Shown here one piece after another: positions 36,543 to 45,744 of a DNA stretch of 64,000 nt. The DNA lies in the NCBI GenBank assembly GCA_963728995.1, contig CAVSMD010000002.1:992001-1056000 (forward strand). The letters are read 5' to 3'. The notes below the pieces were generated by a model, which was not told where the DNA came from, made no database searches, and saw only the letters and a program-made list of their open reading frames with translations. Made by a program: the position numbers and the translations under genes. Within the stretch, counting starts at the first letter, position 1; every line of letters begins with the position of its first letter. Source of the stretch: FEN-1219 sp963728995. Lineage in GTDB: Bacteria; Pseudomonadota; Gammaproteobacteria; Steroidobacterales; Rariloculaceae.

Positions 36543-37589
36543 CTAGCCTTCGAGGTCGAGCTTCGGGCGTTTGCTGAGCGCGGCGACCGCGGCGCTCGCT
36601 TTCCGCCACTCGTCCGAGGCATGCAAGCTCTCCCAATCATAGGTACCGCGGCCGTGCAGACGCGTCAAACGCAGCTGGGCCGAGGGATTCACATAACCGC
36701 TCAACGCCTCCAGCACCCCGGGCACCTTGTCCGGCGCGTTGCACAGCAGCACGAGATCGCAGCCGGCCGCGAGCGCGAGCCGCACGCGCTCCTCGACCGG
36801 CCCGACGACCGCCGCCCCGACCATGCTGACGTCGTCGGTGATGACGGCACCCGTGAAGCCGAGCCCGGCACGCAGCTGCTCGTTGATCCACCAGCTCGAC
36901 AGGCTCGCCGGCTTCGGGTCGACGGCGGGAAAGCTCACGTGCGCGATCATCGCCGCCGGCAGCCCGTCCGCGATCAGCTGGCGATACGGCAGAAGATCGT
37001 CCGCGAGCTCATCGTAGCTGCGCGGATCGACGGCGAGCTCGGTGTGCGAGTCGCTGCGCGCGCCGGCATGCGTCGGGAAATGCTTGGCGGTGATGGCCAT
37101 GCCGGCCCGTTTCGCGCCGGCAGCAAACCGCCGCGCCAGCGCGGCAACGGCGCGCGCATCGGAATGCAGCGCACGGTCGCCGATCACTTCGGCGAGACCG
37201 AGGTCGAGGTCGACGCAGGGCGTGAAGCTCATGTCCACGCCGACCGCGCGCAGCTCGACCGCCATGAGCCAGCCGAAAGCCGCCGCCGTCTTCAGCGCGG
37301 TGTCGCGATGCTCGTCGTAGAGATGCCCCAACGTGCGCAACGGCGGCAGCGGGAAGAACGGCTCGCCGGAAACGCTGCACGCGGCCGCCTTCCTGATCGA
37401 CCGTGACGAGCAGTGACGGCTGGCGAATCGCGTGGATGCTCGGTCGACGAGCGCGCGCAGCTGCTCGAGATTCGCGAAATTGCGCGTGAACAGAATGACG
37501 CCGCCGACGAGCGGCGAGCGCAGCCAGTCGCGCTCGTCCGCCGCTATGGCGGTGCCGCGCAGGTCGATCATCAATGGGCCGAGCGACAC
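36543..37589 (-). CDS. nagZ: Beta-N-acetylhexosaminidase NagZ (two compensating frame breaks)
   Basis: Glycoside hydrolase family 3 enzyme that trims GlcNAc from anhydro-muropeptides in cell-wall recycling; cytoplasmic. 348 residues overall. It shows GPLMIDLRGTAI, SPLVGGVILFTRNFANLEQL, VDMSFTPCVDLDLG, the His-bearing loop KHFPTHAGARSDSHTE, and VITDDVSMVGA with the nucleophile aspartate. Between about 37368 and 37440 the frame is wrong: the expected PSLLVTVDQEGGRVQRF is read only in another frame, and the two breaks compensate. A GTG at 37589 gives the family start (M)SLGPLMID. Confidence 0.88.
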   Translation of the reverse strand: MSLGPLMIDLRGTAIAADERDWLRSPLVGGVILFTRNFANLEQLRALVDRASTRFASRHCSSRSIRKAAACSVSGEPFFPLPPLRTLGHLYDEHRDTALKTAAAFGWLMAVELRAVGVDMSFTPCVDLDLGLAEVIGDRALHSDARAVAALARRFAAGAKRAGMAITAKHFPTHAGARSDSHTELAVDPRSYDELADDLLPYRQLIADGLPAAMIAHVSFPAVDPKPASLSSWWINEQLRAGLGFTGAVITDDVSMVGAAVVGPVEERVRLALAAGCDLVLLCNAPDKVPGVLEALSGYVNPSAQLRLTRLHGRGTYDWESLHASDEWRKASAAVAALSKRPKLDLEG

Positions 37590-37608
37590 GTTGGGTTCCG
37601 GGGAGCCG

Positions 37609-38106
37609 CTACGAAATGTCGACGATCGTCCCGGCCGGAACGAGCTCGAACAGCTCGACGATGTCCTCGTTGGTCATCCGAATGCAACCGATCGAGCCCG
37701 GCACACCGAGCGGCTCGCTGTCCGGCATACCGTGGATATAAATGTAGCGGCGCATTGTATCCACATTGCCGAGCCGGTTCCTGCCGATCTCGGTGCCCGA
37801 GAGCCAAAGGATCCGCGTGAGGATCCAGTCGCGATTCGGCGAGGTGCGCGCGAGCTCCGGCGAGTAGATCTCGCCCGTCGGACGCCGACCGCGAAACACG
37901 GTGTTGAGCGGGGCTCCGCCGCCGATCTTCGCGCGGATCACATGCCGGCCGCGCGGCGTCCGGTGGCTGCCCTGGGCCTCTCCCGCGCCGTGCTTCGAGG
38001 TCGATACGGTATAAGCCCTCCACGGCTCGTCGTCGCGCAACAGGACGAGTCGCTGCGCGGCGAGCGAGACCTCCACCTTCAAGGATGCCGTTCCGCGTCG
38101 GTCCAT
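37609..38106 (-). CDS. L,D-transpeptidase (YkuD domain)
   Basis: 165 residues. The YkuD active site is complete: the histidine in YIYIHGMPDSE and the cysteine in PGSIGCIRMTN with the trailing arginine. The N-terminal part (VEVSLAAQRLVLLRDDEP) starts the fold at once and no signal peptide is seen. Relatives form 3-3 peptidoglycan crosslinks or attach lipoproteins, but this short form near nagZ is uncharacterised. ATG 38106 overlaps the CYTH gene by 28 bases; a GTG at 38076 would avoid the overlap and is an equally good start. Confidence 0.85.
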   Translation of the reverse strand: MDRRGTASLKVEVSLAAQRLVLLRDDEPWRAYTVSTSKHGAGEAQGSHRTPRGRHVIRAKIGGGAPLNTVFRGRRPTGEIYSPELARTSPNRDWILTRILWLSGTEIGRNRLGNVDTMRRYIYIHGMPDSEPLGVPGSIGCIRMTNEDIVELFELVPAGTIVDIS

Positions 38107-38564
38107 GCGCTGAACGGATGATCGACGAGACACACGTTGTAATACCGGCGCAGCTGCGTGACCTCCTTACCGAGCCAGGCGGGGTGCGGGAACACCTGGT
38201 CCTCGCTGTCGAGCTCGAGCTCGGCCACGACGAGCCCCTCGTTGGCGCCGTGGAACTCGTCCACCTCCCAATCGAAGCCGCCGTGCTCGACCCAGTGTCG
38301 CGTCTTCTCGATCAAGGGGCCGGGGCACAGCTCGAGCAGCTCGAGCGCATCGGCGAGCGGAATCGCATACTCGTATTCTTGGCGCGACGCGACCAGCCCG
38401 CCGGACTTGATGTTCAGGCGTGCCTCCTCACCGGCCACGCGCACGCGCACCGAGGCGCGCTCGCTGCCGGCGAGATAGCCCTGACGCATCGCCTCGCGGC
38501 GCTGGGATCGAGCCCGCCAGGCGTCGTTTTGCAGCAGGAACTTGCGTTCGATCTCGCGCGGCAT
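38079..38564 (-). CDS. CYTH domain protein (inorganic triphosphatase-like)
   Basis: 161 residues, a complete CYTH tunnel domain. The ExExK signature is EIERKF at residues 4-9, followed by alternating basic and acidic strands (VRVRVAGEEARLNIKS, WEVDEFHG, VVAELELDSED). Single-domain bacterial members are usually tripolyphosphatases requiring magnesium; adenylate cyclase activity is less likely. The gene is intact and lies upstream of the L,D-transpeptidase. Confidence 0.88.
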   Translation of the reverse strand: MPREIERKFLLQNDAWRARSQRREAMRQGYLAGSERASVRVRVAGEEARLNIKSGGLVASRQEYEYAIPLADALELLELCPGPLIEKTRHWVEHGGFDWEVDEFHGANEGLVVAELELDSEDQVFPHPAWLGKEVTQLRRYYNVCLVDHPFSAWTDAERHP

Positions 38565-38692
38565 GTGTCGATCATAGCAACGCCGGACTCCGCGTGAACA
38601 TCCGCGGCATCACCGGGCGCTCCGGGCACTCCCCCGCCGCCGGCGCATTGGAATATCCTTGCGCAGGCCGAGCAAGAGTATCGAGAGTCCCA

Positions 38693-38953
38693 ATGAAAAA
38701 ACTCAAACACGAAGCGGAACTGTTCAAGGCGGCGTTGCTGGCCGGGGTGCAGTACGCCGAGGGCCGCAAGGCGGTCGAGTTCGAGCCGACCGACTCGGCG
38801 AGTGCCAAGGCGCTGTACGTGTATCGCTTGCTGGTGCACGACAAGGTCATCGCACCGATGCCGGAAGAGCAGGTCAGCGAGAAAACGATTCGCCATCGAC
38901 TCGCCGCGTGGTACGCGCATCAGCTACCCGAGGGGCATCCGCTGCTGTCGTAG
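38693..38953 (+). CDS. DUF5062 family small protein
   Basis: 86 residues, all-helical and soluble. The pattern MKKLKHEAELFKAALLAGVQ, then YAEGRK, LYVYRLLVHDKVIAP and RLAAWYAHQLPEGHPLLS matches what I recall of DUF5062, known from Vibrio and Shewanella. The function is unknown. GAGAG lies upstream of the ATG. The gene stands alone on the plus strand between minus-strand operons. Confidence 0.68.
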   Translation: MKKLKHEAELFKAALLAGVQYAEGRKAVEFEPTDSASAKALYVYRLLVHDKVIAPMPEEQVSEKTIRHRLAAWYAHQLPEGHPLLS

Positions 38954-38999
38954 CCGCGCGCACGACCCGAGACACGCCACCGCCCCTGGGCCGTGCTCC

Positions 39000-40298
39000 T
39001 CAGGCGCGCTCGAACAGCGCCAGGGCCTCGACGTGGTGCGTGTGCGGGAACATGTCGAACACGCGCACGGCGCGTAACTTGTACCCGCGCTCCTCCACGA
39101 GCACGCGCGCATCGCGCGCGAGCGTGGCCGGATGGCACGACACGTAGACGATGCGGCGCGGCATGCTCCGGTGCAGCTCCGCGATCGGCGCCTCCGCGCC
39201 CGTGCGCGGCGGATCGAGCACGACCACGTCCCAGCGGTCGCGATAGAAGCTCCAGTCCGACTGCATGAGATCGGCCGTCAGGAAGCGCGCGTTACCGATG
39301 CCGTTCAACGCCGCGTTGCGAACGGCGCGCGCCACGAGCCCGGCCTCGCCCTCCACGCCCAGCAGCTCGCCTGCGCGCTGCGCGAGCGGCAGGCTGAAAT
39401 TGCCGAGCCCGCAGTACAAGATCGAGCACGCGATCGGTCGGCTCCACGGCCGCGAGCCGCACGGCGGTGGCGACGAGCTCGGCGTTGACCGCCGCGTTCA
39501 CTTGCACGAAGTCCGTCGGCAGGAACTGCAGCGTGAGGCCGAACTCCTCCAGCCGATAGCTCAGCGTGCGGGCCGCGTCGAGGGGTGCCACGGTCCCGGG
39601 GCCGCCGGGCTGCAAGTAGATGTCGATACCGTGACGTTCGCCGAACTCGCGGAACAGCGCGAGGTCGGCGGCGCTCGGCGCCTCGAAGCACGCGCAGCAC
39701 GAGCGCGCTCACGTCGTCGGCCACGGCCGCTTCGATCTGCGGCAACCGTTCGCGGATGCTCGTGCCGCTCGATCAGATCCGCAAGCTCGCCGAGCAGCTC
39801 CCCGAGCGGCGGCGCGAGCACGGGGCAATGCCGCATGTCGGTGATGTACGGGCCGGCACGCTCGCGAAAGCCGACGAGCACGCGGCCCTTGCCCGCCACG
39901 TACTTCACGCCGAGCCGCGCGCGGCGCCGGTAGCGCCACGGCGGCCCGACGACGGCGGGCAGCCACTCTTCGGGCTCGGCGCGCGCGATGCGGGCCAGCG
40001 TCTGCGCGACGGCTTCTTGCTTGAAGTGCACCTGGGCGGGATGCGCGAGGTGCTGTAACGCGCAGCCGCCGCAGCGACCGAAGTACTCGCACTCGGGCGT
40101 CACGCGCGACGGCGAGGGCTCGAGCACGCGAACGAGGTCCGCCTCCTGGAGCTTGCGGCGGCGCTTGCGGAGCCTGATCTCGACCCGCTCGCCCGGCAGT
40201 GCGTCCGGCACGAACACGCGCTTGCCGTCGAGATCCGCGACGCCTTCGCCGTCGTGCGTCAGATCGACGATCGTCGTCGTGACGATCGGCGCCGTCAC
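39000..40298 (-). CDS. rlmD: 23S rRNA (uracil-1939-C5)-methyltransferase RlmD (three frameshifts)
   Basis: About 432 residues after correcting +1 breaks near 39756, 39690 and 39419. It has a TRAM domain (IVDLTHDGEGVADLDGKRVF, then VPDALPGERVEI), the [4Fe-4S] cysteines CEYFGRCGGCALQHL, the SAM site LYCGLGNFSLPLA, DPPRTGAEAPI, and the catalytic cysteine in IVYVSCHPATLARD. It methylates U1939 of 23S rRNA with SAM. The GTG start at 40298 overlaps the stop of the upstream exonuclease gene (GTGA), so the two are translationally coupled. Confidence 0.88.
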
Positions 40299-41082
40299 CC
40301 CGCATGCCGGGTCTGTCGCCAGGTGTCGAGGAACAGCTTCAGGTGCGGCCGGTCCGACTGCGCGAGCTTCGCCTCGACTTGCTGGAGCTCGCCTTGATAA
40401 GCGAGCCGGCTCGAGCTCGCCGCGGATCAGCTGGAAACGCAGATAGATGAGATACGTATTCAGCACGTCCGTTTCGCAGTAGTCGCGAATCGCCGCAAGC
40501 TCGCCGCGCTGGAAGCTCGACCACACGTGGGCACCGCCGATGCCGAGCTTGCCCGGCAACCCCAGCAGCTGCGCGACCGTGTCGAGCGAGCCGCGACCGC
40601 TCGCGCCGTAGCCCGACAGCACGTCCATGAGGTCGATGTGCCGCCAGTGAAAGCGGGAGAGATAGTTGTTGTAGCGAAACTCGCGGTCCGTTTCGCCGAC
40701 TTCCCAGTAGCGATGCGCCCGCACGCCGTGGCGTAGCGCGCGATAGTTGAGCACGGGCAAGTCGAAGCCCGAGCCGTTCCACGACACGAGCGTCGGGCGT
40801 GTAGCGCTCGAGGCCATCGAAGAACCGCTGCACGAGCTCGCGCTCGGACGATTGCTCGTCGCCGAGACTGAAGATCTTGAGGCCCTCGCGACTGCGGAGC
40901 ACGGCCGAGATCGCGACGATTCGTTGCTGTGGCGGCGGCAGAAAGTCGCTCTGCCGAAGCTGGCGCTGCTTCGTGAACATGACGGTCGCGACGTCCGCAT
41001 CGGACAGATCGCCAAGGTCGTAGAGTCTGCGACCGAGCTCGATGTCCGGCACGGTCTCGATGTCGAATACCAGCGTGTTCAC
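40295..41082 (-). CDS. DEDD-type 3'-5' exonuclease (two frameshifts)
   Basis: About 262 residues after corrections near 40795 and 40405. It matches the predicted 3'-5' exonuclease family related to the DNA polymerase B exonuclease domain: motif I LVFDIETVPD, motif II LVSWNGSGFDLPVLNYRA, and motif III with AIRDYCETDVLNTYLIY. The restored C-terminus ends LKLFLDTWRQTRHAG. Its nucleic-acid substrate is not known. The start is a GTG at 41082, and its end is coupled to rlmD. Confidence 0.82.
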
Positions 41083-41091
41083 CGCGCCACC

Positions 41092-41503
41092 TCATCCCGT
41101 GGATGCGCCGCGTGCCGCGGGCTCGGCCTTGAGCAGCACGGCCACGGCGACGATCAAACCTGCTTCGTCGCTCAAGCGTCAGATGGCCTTCGCCGACGCC
41201 GAGCTTGCGGCACACGGCCTTACCCCGCTCGGAGTACACGACCTGCGGCTGCCCGAGCGGATTCGGCATCATGCCGACGTCGCGCACCCATACGCCGTTG
41301 GCAAAGCCCGTGCCGAGCGCCTTGACGATGGCTTCCTTGGCCGCAAAACGCATGGCGAGAAAGCGCACGGGCCGCTTGCTCTTCTGGAACAGCGCGTATT
41401 CCTCGTCGAGCAGCAGCCGCCGAGCGAAATGCTCGCCGAACTTGAGCCAGGTCTTCTCGACGCGCTCCGCCTGAAGAATATCGGTGCCGATACCGAAGAT
41501 CAC
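41092..41503 (-). CDS. acpS: Holo-[acyl-carrier-protein] synthase AcpS (frameshift near 41175)
   Basis: About 136 residues after one correction. It has IFGIGTDILQAERVEK with the magnesium aspartate, the FLAMRFAAKEAIVKALGTGF signature with the catalytic glutamate and lysine, and PQVVYSERGKAV. The restored tail reads SDEAGLIVAVAVLLKAEP. It transfers phosphopantetheine from CoA to ACP. The GTG start at 41503 overlaps the pdxJ stop, matching the conserved pdxJ-acpS pairing of gammaproteobacteria. Confidence 0.9.
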
Positions 41504-42239
41504 GAGCGCGCAGCCACCATCAGCGCCTTCATCTTCGCGACCGCGCCGCGCGAATCCGTCGAACAGCGCCTGCGCCACCACCGCGTGACCGATGTTCAGC
41601 TCCACGATTTCGGGAATGGCGGCCACCGGCGTCACGTTGTGGTAGTGAAGCCCGTGCCCCGCATGGACCGTGAGCCCGAGCGCCTCGGCACGCCGCGCCG
41701 CGACCCGGATGCGCTCGAGCTCGAGCGCCGCAGCTGCCGCCGGACGCATTTGCGTAAGCGCCGGTATGCAGCTCCACGACCGGCGCCCCGGCCGCGGCGC
41801 TGGCCGCGAGCTGCGTCTCGTCGGGATCCACGAACAGCGACACGCGGATGCCGTGCTCGGCGAGCCGCCGACACGCGGCGGCGATCTTGTCCGGCTGACC
41901 GGCCACGTCGAGGCCGCCTTCCGTCGTCAGCTCCTCCCGCCGCTCGGGCACGAGACAGCAGTCCGACGGCCGATGACGCGTCGCGAACTCCAGCATGGTT
42001 TCCGTGACGGCCATCTCGAGATTCACGCGTGTCTGGGCGGCGCGCAGCAGCAGCTCCACGTCGCGCGCCTGGATGTGCCGTCGGTCCTCGCGCAGATGCA
42101 CGGTGATGCTGTCGGCCCCCGACTGCTCGGCGATCAGCGCGGCCGCGACCGGATCCGGATAACGGGTGCCGCGCGCCTGACGCACGGTCGCAACGTGATC
42201 GACGTTGACGCCGAGATGAATGGGTAAGGAGTGTCTCAT
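41500..42239 (-). CDS. pdxJ: Pyridoxine 5'-phosphate synthase PdxJ (two frameshifts)
   Basis: About 246 residues when breaks near 41756 and 41562 are bridged. It has LGVNVDHVATVRQARGTRYP at the N-terminus, ADSITVHLREDRRHI, GIRVSLFVDPDE, LGLTVHAGHGLHYHNV and ELNIGHAVVAQALFDGF; the corrected ending is AVAKMKALMVAARS. It condenses aminoacetone phosphate and deoxyxylulose 5-phosphate in vitamin B6 synthesis. It lies in the usual place downstream of recO and is coupled to acpS by a GTGA overlap. Confidence 0.92.
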
Positions 42240-42247
42240 CACGAAAC

Positions 42248-42976
42248 CTACAATCCGCGACTCACGATGTCCTGCAACACCTGTCGGCTTCGCAACGGCC
42301 GCTCGCCCAAATGCAGCTTGAGCACGCGACCCAGCAGCCGCTGCGCAGCTCTGAGGCTGCTCTCGTCCTCGAGCCTGCGTTCGCGAAGCGCGATCAGATC
42401 GCGGCCCGAATACACATCGGCATCGGCGTCCGCCTCCAGGACGCGACGCAAGCCCTGCTCGACCTCGAACGCGTAACGAAGCTCCGGCTGCAACGGCTCG
42501 CCGCTGGTGGCGTCGCCCGCAAGCTCGATGCCGTAACCGAGCGCGTCCAGCAGCGCGAGCTCGAACACGCGCAGCGGCCGCGCCGCCATCTTGGCCTCTG
42601 CCAGGTCCGCGAGGCAGCGACTATAGCAGGAAAAAATCTCGGCGTTGGGATCACTGCGAGCCGTCAACCGCAGCAGCAATTCGTTCGCGTAGTAGCCCGC
42701 GAGCAGCCGTTGCGCGGCGAGCTCGTAGCCGCCGCCCGCGGCCTCGACCTGCGTCAGCCGACCGAGCTCACCGCGACGGAGCCACGACAGACGCAACGGC
42801 ACGAACGGCTGCAGCAACGCGCGCTGCCCGCTGGCGGCGCGACGCGAGCCCCGGGCGACGAGGCCGACGCGACCGTGGTTCGCCGTCACGCATTCGAGCA
42901 GTTGGCTCGAGTTGCGGTATGGCCGCTGGTGCAGCACGAACCCCGGCTCGAGGAGAACTTGTTCGCGTTCGCCCAT
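42248..42976 (-). CDS. recO: DNA repair protein RecO
   Basis: 242 residues, full length. An OB-fold N-terminal domain (LEPGFVLHQRPYRNSSQLLE, then GRVGLVARGSRR) is followed by a helical domain (YYANELLLRLTARSDPNAEIF, ELALLDALGYGIEL). Gammaproteobacterial RecO often lacks the zinc cysteines, and none is seen here. It helps RecR load RecA on SSB-coated DNA. Its ATG overlaps the era stop (TAATG). Confidence 0.92.
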   Translation of the reverse strand: MGEREQVLLEPGFVLHQRPYRNSSQLLECVTANHGRVGLVARGSRRAASGQRALLQPFVPLRLSWLRRGELGRLTQVEAAGGGYELAAQRLLAGYYANELLLRLTARSDPNAEIFSCYSRCLADLAEAKMAARPLRVFELALLDALGYGIELAGDATSGEPLQPELRYAFEVEQGLRRVLEADADADVYSGRDLIALRERRLEDESSLRAAQRLLGRVLKLHLGERPLRSRQVLQDIVSRGL

Positions 42977-43881
42977 TACACGTCGAAGCCGAGCCGCTTG
43001 AGCTCGCGCTCGCTGTCGGCCCAGTGCTCGCGTACCTTGACCCAGAGCTCGAGATGCACGCGCTCGCCGAGCAGGGACCGGAGCTCGCGGCGCGCCTCCG
43101 TGCCGGCTTGCTTGAGGACGCCGCCGTCCTTGCCGATGACGATCTTCTTCTGGCTGTCACGCTCGAGCCAGATCAGCGCGTGAATCAGACGCTGACCCTC
43201 CTCGTTGTGGCCGAGGTGCTCGACCTCGACCGTGAGACCGTACGGCACTTCCTGATGCACGAGCGTCATGAGCTTCTCGCGAATGACCTCGCCGATCCGG
43301 AACGTCAAGTCGCGATCGGTAACCATGCCCTGCGGGAACAGGGCGGGCCCCTTCGGCAGGTGCTCGAAGATCTGCGCCGCGAGCCGATCGAGGTTGTCGC
43401 CGGTCTTGGCAGACACCGGGATCAATGCCGCGAACGGTCGCTCCGCGAGTCTTTCGAGCGTCGGCAGCAACGTCGCCTTGCCGGACACCGTATCGATCTT
43501 GTTCAGCACCACGAACGTACGGTCGATTCGATCTTTCAGGATCTCGATCAGCTGCCGATCCTGACCCATCAATCCCTTGGCTTCGACGACGAGCAGCGCG
43601 AGGTCGCAGTCCTCGAGCGCCTGGTGAATCTGCCGCGCCATGAGCCGATGCAGTGCGCGCTTCGTGCGTCGCGCATGTCCCGGCGTATCGATGAACACGG
43701 CCTGATCCGCGCCCCGGTTCAACACACCGAGCACTCGCTGCCGCGTGGTATGCGGCTTGTCCGTGACGATGCTGAGCTTCTCGCCGACGAGCGCGTTCAG
43801 CAGCGTCGACTTGCCGACGTTCGGGCGCCCGACGATGGCCACCAGGCCGCAGCGGCCGGCCGCGCTATCCGTCTCGCTCAC
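42976..43881 (-). CDS. era: GTPase Era
   Basis: 301 residues, intact. The GTPase motifs are GRPNVGKSTLLN (G1), HTTRQRVLG (G2), IDTPG (G3), LNKIDTV (G4) and PVSAKTGDN (G5), followed by the KH domain (VIGKDGGVLKQAGTEARREL). It is an essential 30S assembly factor binding the 3' end of 16S rRNA. The start is a GTG overlapping the end of rnc, as in the canonical rnc-era-recO operon. Confidence 0.96.
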   Translation of the reverse strand: MSETDSAAGRCGLVAIVGRPNVGKSTLLNALVGEKLSIVTDKPHTTRQRVLGVLNRGADQAVFIDTPGHARRTKRALHRLMARQIHQALEDCDLALLVVEAKGLMGQDRQLIEILKDRIDRTFVVLNKIDTVSGKATLLPTLERLAERPFAALIPVSAKTGDNLDRLAAQIFEHLPKGPALFPQGMVTDRDLTFRIGEVIREKLMTLVHQEVPYGLTVEVEHLGHNEEGQRLIHALIWLERDSQKKIVIGKDGGVLKQAGTEARRELRSLLGERVHLELWVKVREHWADSERELKRLGFDV

Positions 43882-44551
43882 CGGTCAGCACCGACAGCAT
43901 GGCCGCCGCGGCCTCCTGCTCGGCGCGGCGACGACTCTGTCCCTGACCCAGGGTGTGAACATTCTTTTCCGTGACTGCGCAACTGACGACAAACGTTTGC
44001 TCGTGATCGCGACCGTGCACCGACTGCACCGAGTACACGGGCAACCGTAACCCCTTTCCCTGCAACCATTCCTGTAGCCGAGTTTTCGAGTCCTTCAGCG
44101 TCGCCGCATCCGGCAACGCCCTAACTTGCTCGGCAAACAACAGATCGATCAAAGCTTCCGCTGCCGCCACGCCGCCGTCAAGCAGCACCGCGCCGATCAG
44201 CGCCTCGACCGCGTCCGCGAGCATGGCGCCGCGCTGCGCCCCGCCGCTGCGCAGCTCGCCGGCCCCCAGCACGATCTGCGAATCGAGGCCCAGCTGCTGG
44301 CCGATCCCCGCGAGCGTGGCCTCCTTGACGAGCGCCGCACGCGCTCTGCTCAAGTCACCTTCCGTATCCTCGAGCCGCAGCTCGTAGAGCCGGCGCGCAA
44401 TCGCGAAGTTCAGGAACGAATCACCCAGATACTCGAGCCGCTCGTTGTTGCTCTTCGATGCGCTACGGTGTGTCAGCGCCTGCTCGAGCAGTGCGGGATC
44501 CTTGAACGAATAGACGAGCTTGGACTCCGCCCAGCGGGCGCGAGAGCTCAC
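43865..44551 (-). CDS. rnc: Ribonuclease III
   Basis: 228 residues, intact. The endonuclease signature NNERLEYLGDSFLNFAIA includes the catalytic glutamate and aspartate, ALIGAVLLDGG carries the second glutamate region, and a double-stranded RNA-binding domain (DSKTRLQEWLQGKGLRLPVY, ending RRRAEQEAAAAML) closes the protein. It processes rRNA and double-stranded RNA. The GTG start at 44551 overlaps the stop of the DUF4845 gene; a longer upstream frame is that gene read through its frameshift. Confidence 0.95.
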   Translation of the reverse strand: MSSRARWAESKLVYSFKDPALLEQALTHRSASKSNNERLEYLGDSFLNFAIARRLYELRLEDTEGDLSRARAALVKEATLAGIGQQLGLDSQIVLGAGELRSGGAQRGAMLADAVEALIGAVLLDGGVAAAEALIDLLFAEQVRALPDAATLKDSKTRLQEWLQGKGLRLPVYSVQSVHGRDHEQTFVVSCAVTEKNVHTLGQGQSRRRAEQEAAAAMLSVLTGERDG

Positions 44552-44911
44552 CGCCTGATCTCTACCTGTTTGTCGTAGGCAACGACGAGGTAGATGTCGG
44601 CCACATACGGTGCGCGATTCTCGTACGATATACGCAGCGAATAGCCGTCCTTGCTCTGCGTGATCTTGATCTTGTCGACGTCCATGGTAGATGTCTTCGA
44701 CCGCAAAGCGCTTCGCGAGCGCGTTACGAATCGTGGGGGGCGTGGCGCCTTGACCTTCCAGCTCGTGCTGGATGCTGTTCAAGACCGTGGTCATGCGCAT
44801 GTTCTTGATGTACATCGGCACGACCTTGATGGCACCGAGACCCACCACGCCGACGAGCGTCGCGAGGATCAGGAAGCCGAGCGCCGTGATGCCGGCCTGA
44901 CGGCGTCGCAA
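44548..44911 (-). CDS. DUF4845 membrane protein (frameshift near 44685)
   Basis: About 120 residues after correcting one insertion (TACCATGG for TACATGG) near 44685. One transmembrane helix (GITALGFLILATLVGVVGLG) is followed by a soluble domain with RFAVEDIY, IKITQSKDGY and APYVADIYLVVAYDKQVEI. DUF4845 proteins lie between lepB and rnc in many gammaproteobacteria; the function is unknown. The probable start is a TTG at 44911, since no ATG or GTG is present in the short gap after lepB. Confidence 0.8.
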
Positions 44912-44919
44912 TCCGCTCG

Positions 44920-45717
44920 CTACTCGTATGGCTTTGCCAATTCGGTCCCATTGCGGCCCTCCTTCGGCGGGCCAACGCCAATTCATCCATATGGCCACCG
45001 CACGCCCGACGAGATTGCCCTCCGGTATGAACTCGACGCCCTCGAACCGGCTGTCCCGGCTATTGTCGCGGTTGTCGCCCATCACGAAGTAGTGCCCGGC
45101 CGGAACCTCGTACCTCCCGCCACGACTCAGCGAGCCCGCGCGCCAGCAACAACTGGTGGTCGTGCATGCCGAGCTGCTCGCGACCGAGAACCATGTCCGG
45201 CTCGTCGTCGTACTGCCCGATCAGCTCCATCGGCACCGGCTTGCCGTTCAACGTGATGCGCTTCTTCACCGCATCGTAGTCCACGACGTCGCCGGGGAGC
45301 CCGACCACGCGCTTGATGTAGTTCACGCTCGGGATCGGACGGTAGCCTAAAAACCACGACGTCACCGTGCTGCGGCTCACCAATCTCCACGAACTTGGTA
45401 TTTATAACCGGTAGCCGCAGCCCATAAGCGAACTTGTTCACAAAAATGAAGTCCCCCTCGAGCAGGGTCGGCATCATCGACCCGGAAGGGATCCGGAACG
45501 GCTCGAACAGGAACGATCGAATCACGAGCACGAGCAGCAGGATCGGGAAGAACGACTTCGCGTACTCGACCAGGACCGGTTCTTTCGCCTGCCCGCCACC
45601 GGCGGCCGCAGCGAGACGCGCTCTGGCGAACAGCAACGCGTCGATCAGCCAAATCACCCCTGCTGCGGCGGTCAGCACGACCAGTATCAGCGCGAAATCC
45701 AAGCTAACCACCTTCAT
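44920..45717 (-). CDS. lepB: Signal peptidase I (three frameshifts)
   Basis: About 265 residues when breaks near 45342, 45112 and 44928 are bridged. Two N-terminal membrane helices precede the catalytic serine in FRIPSGSMMPTLLEGDF; the general-base lysine is in NYIKRVVGLPGD, and box E is MGDNRDNSRDSRF. It cleaves signal peptides at the outer face of the inner membrane. With a corrected base near 44928 the protein ends at TAG 44920; uncorrected, the frame runs into the DUF4845 gene. Placement between lepA and rnc is conserved. Confidence 0.92.
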
Positions 45718-45744
45718 CGACGCGCAACGCCGATCGAGTATTCG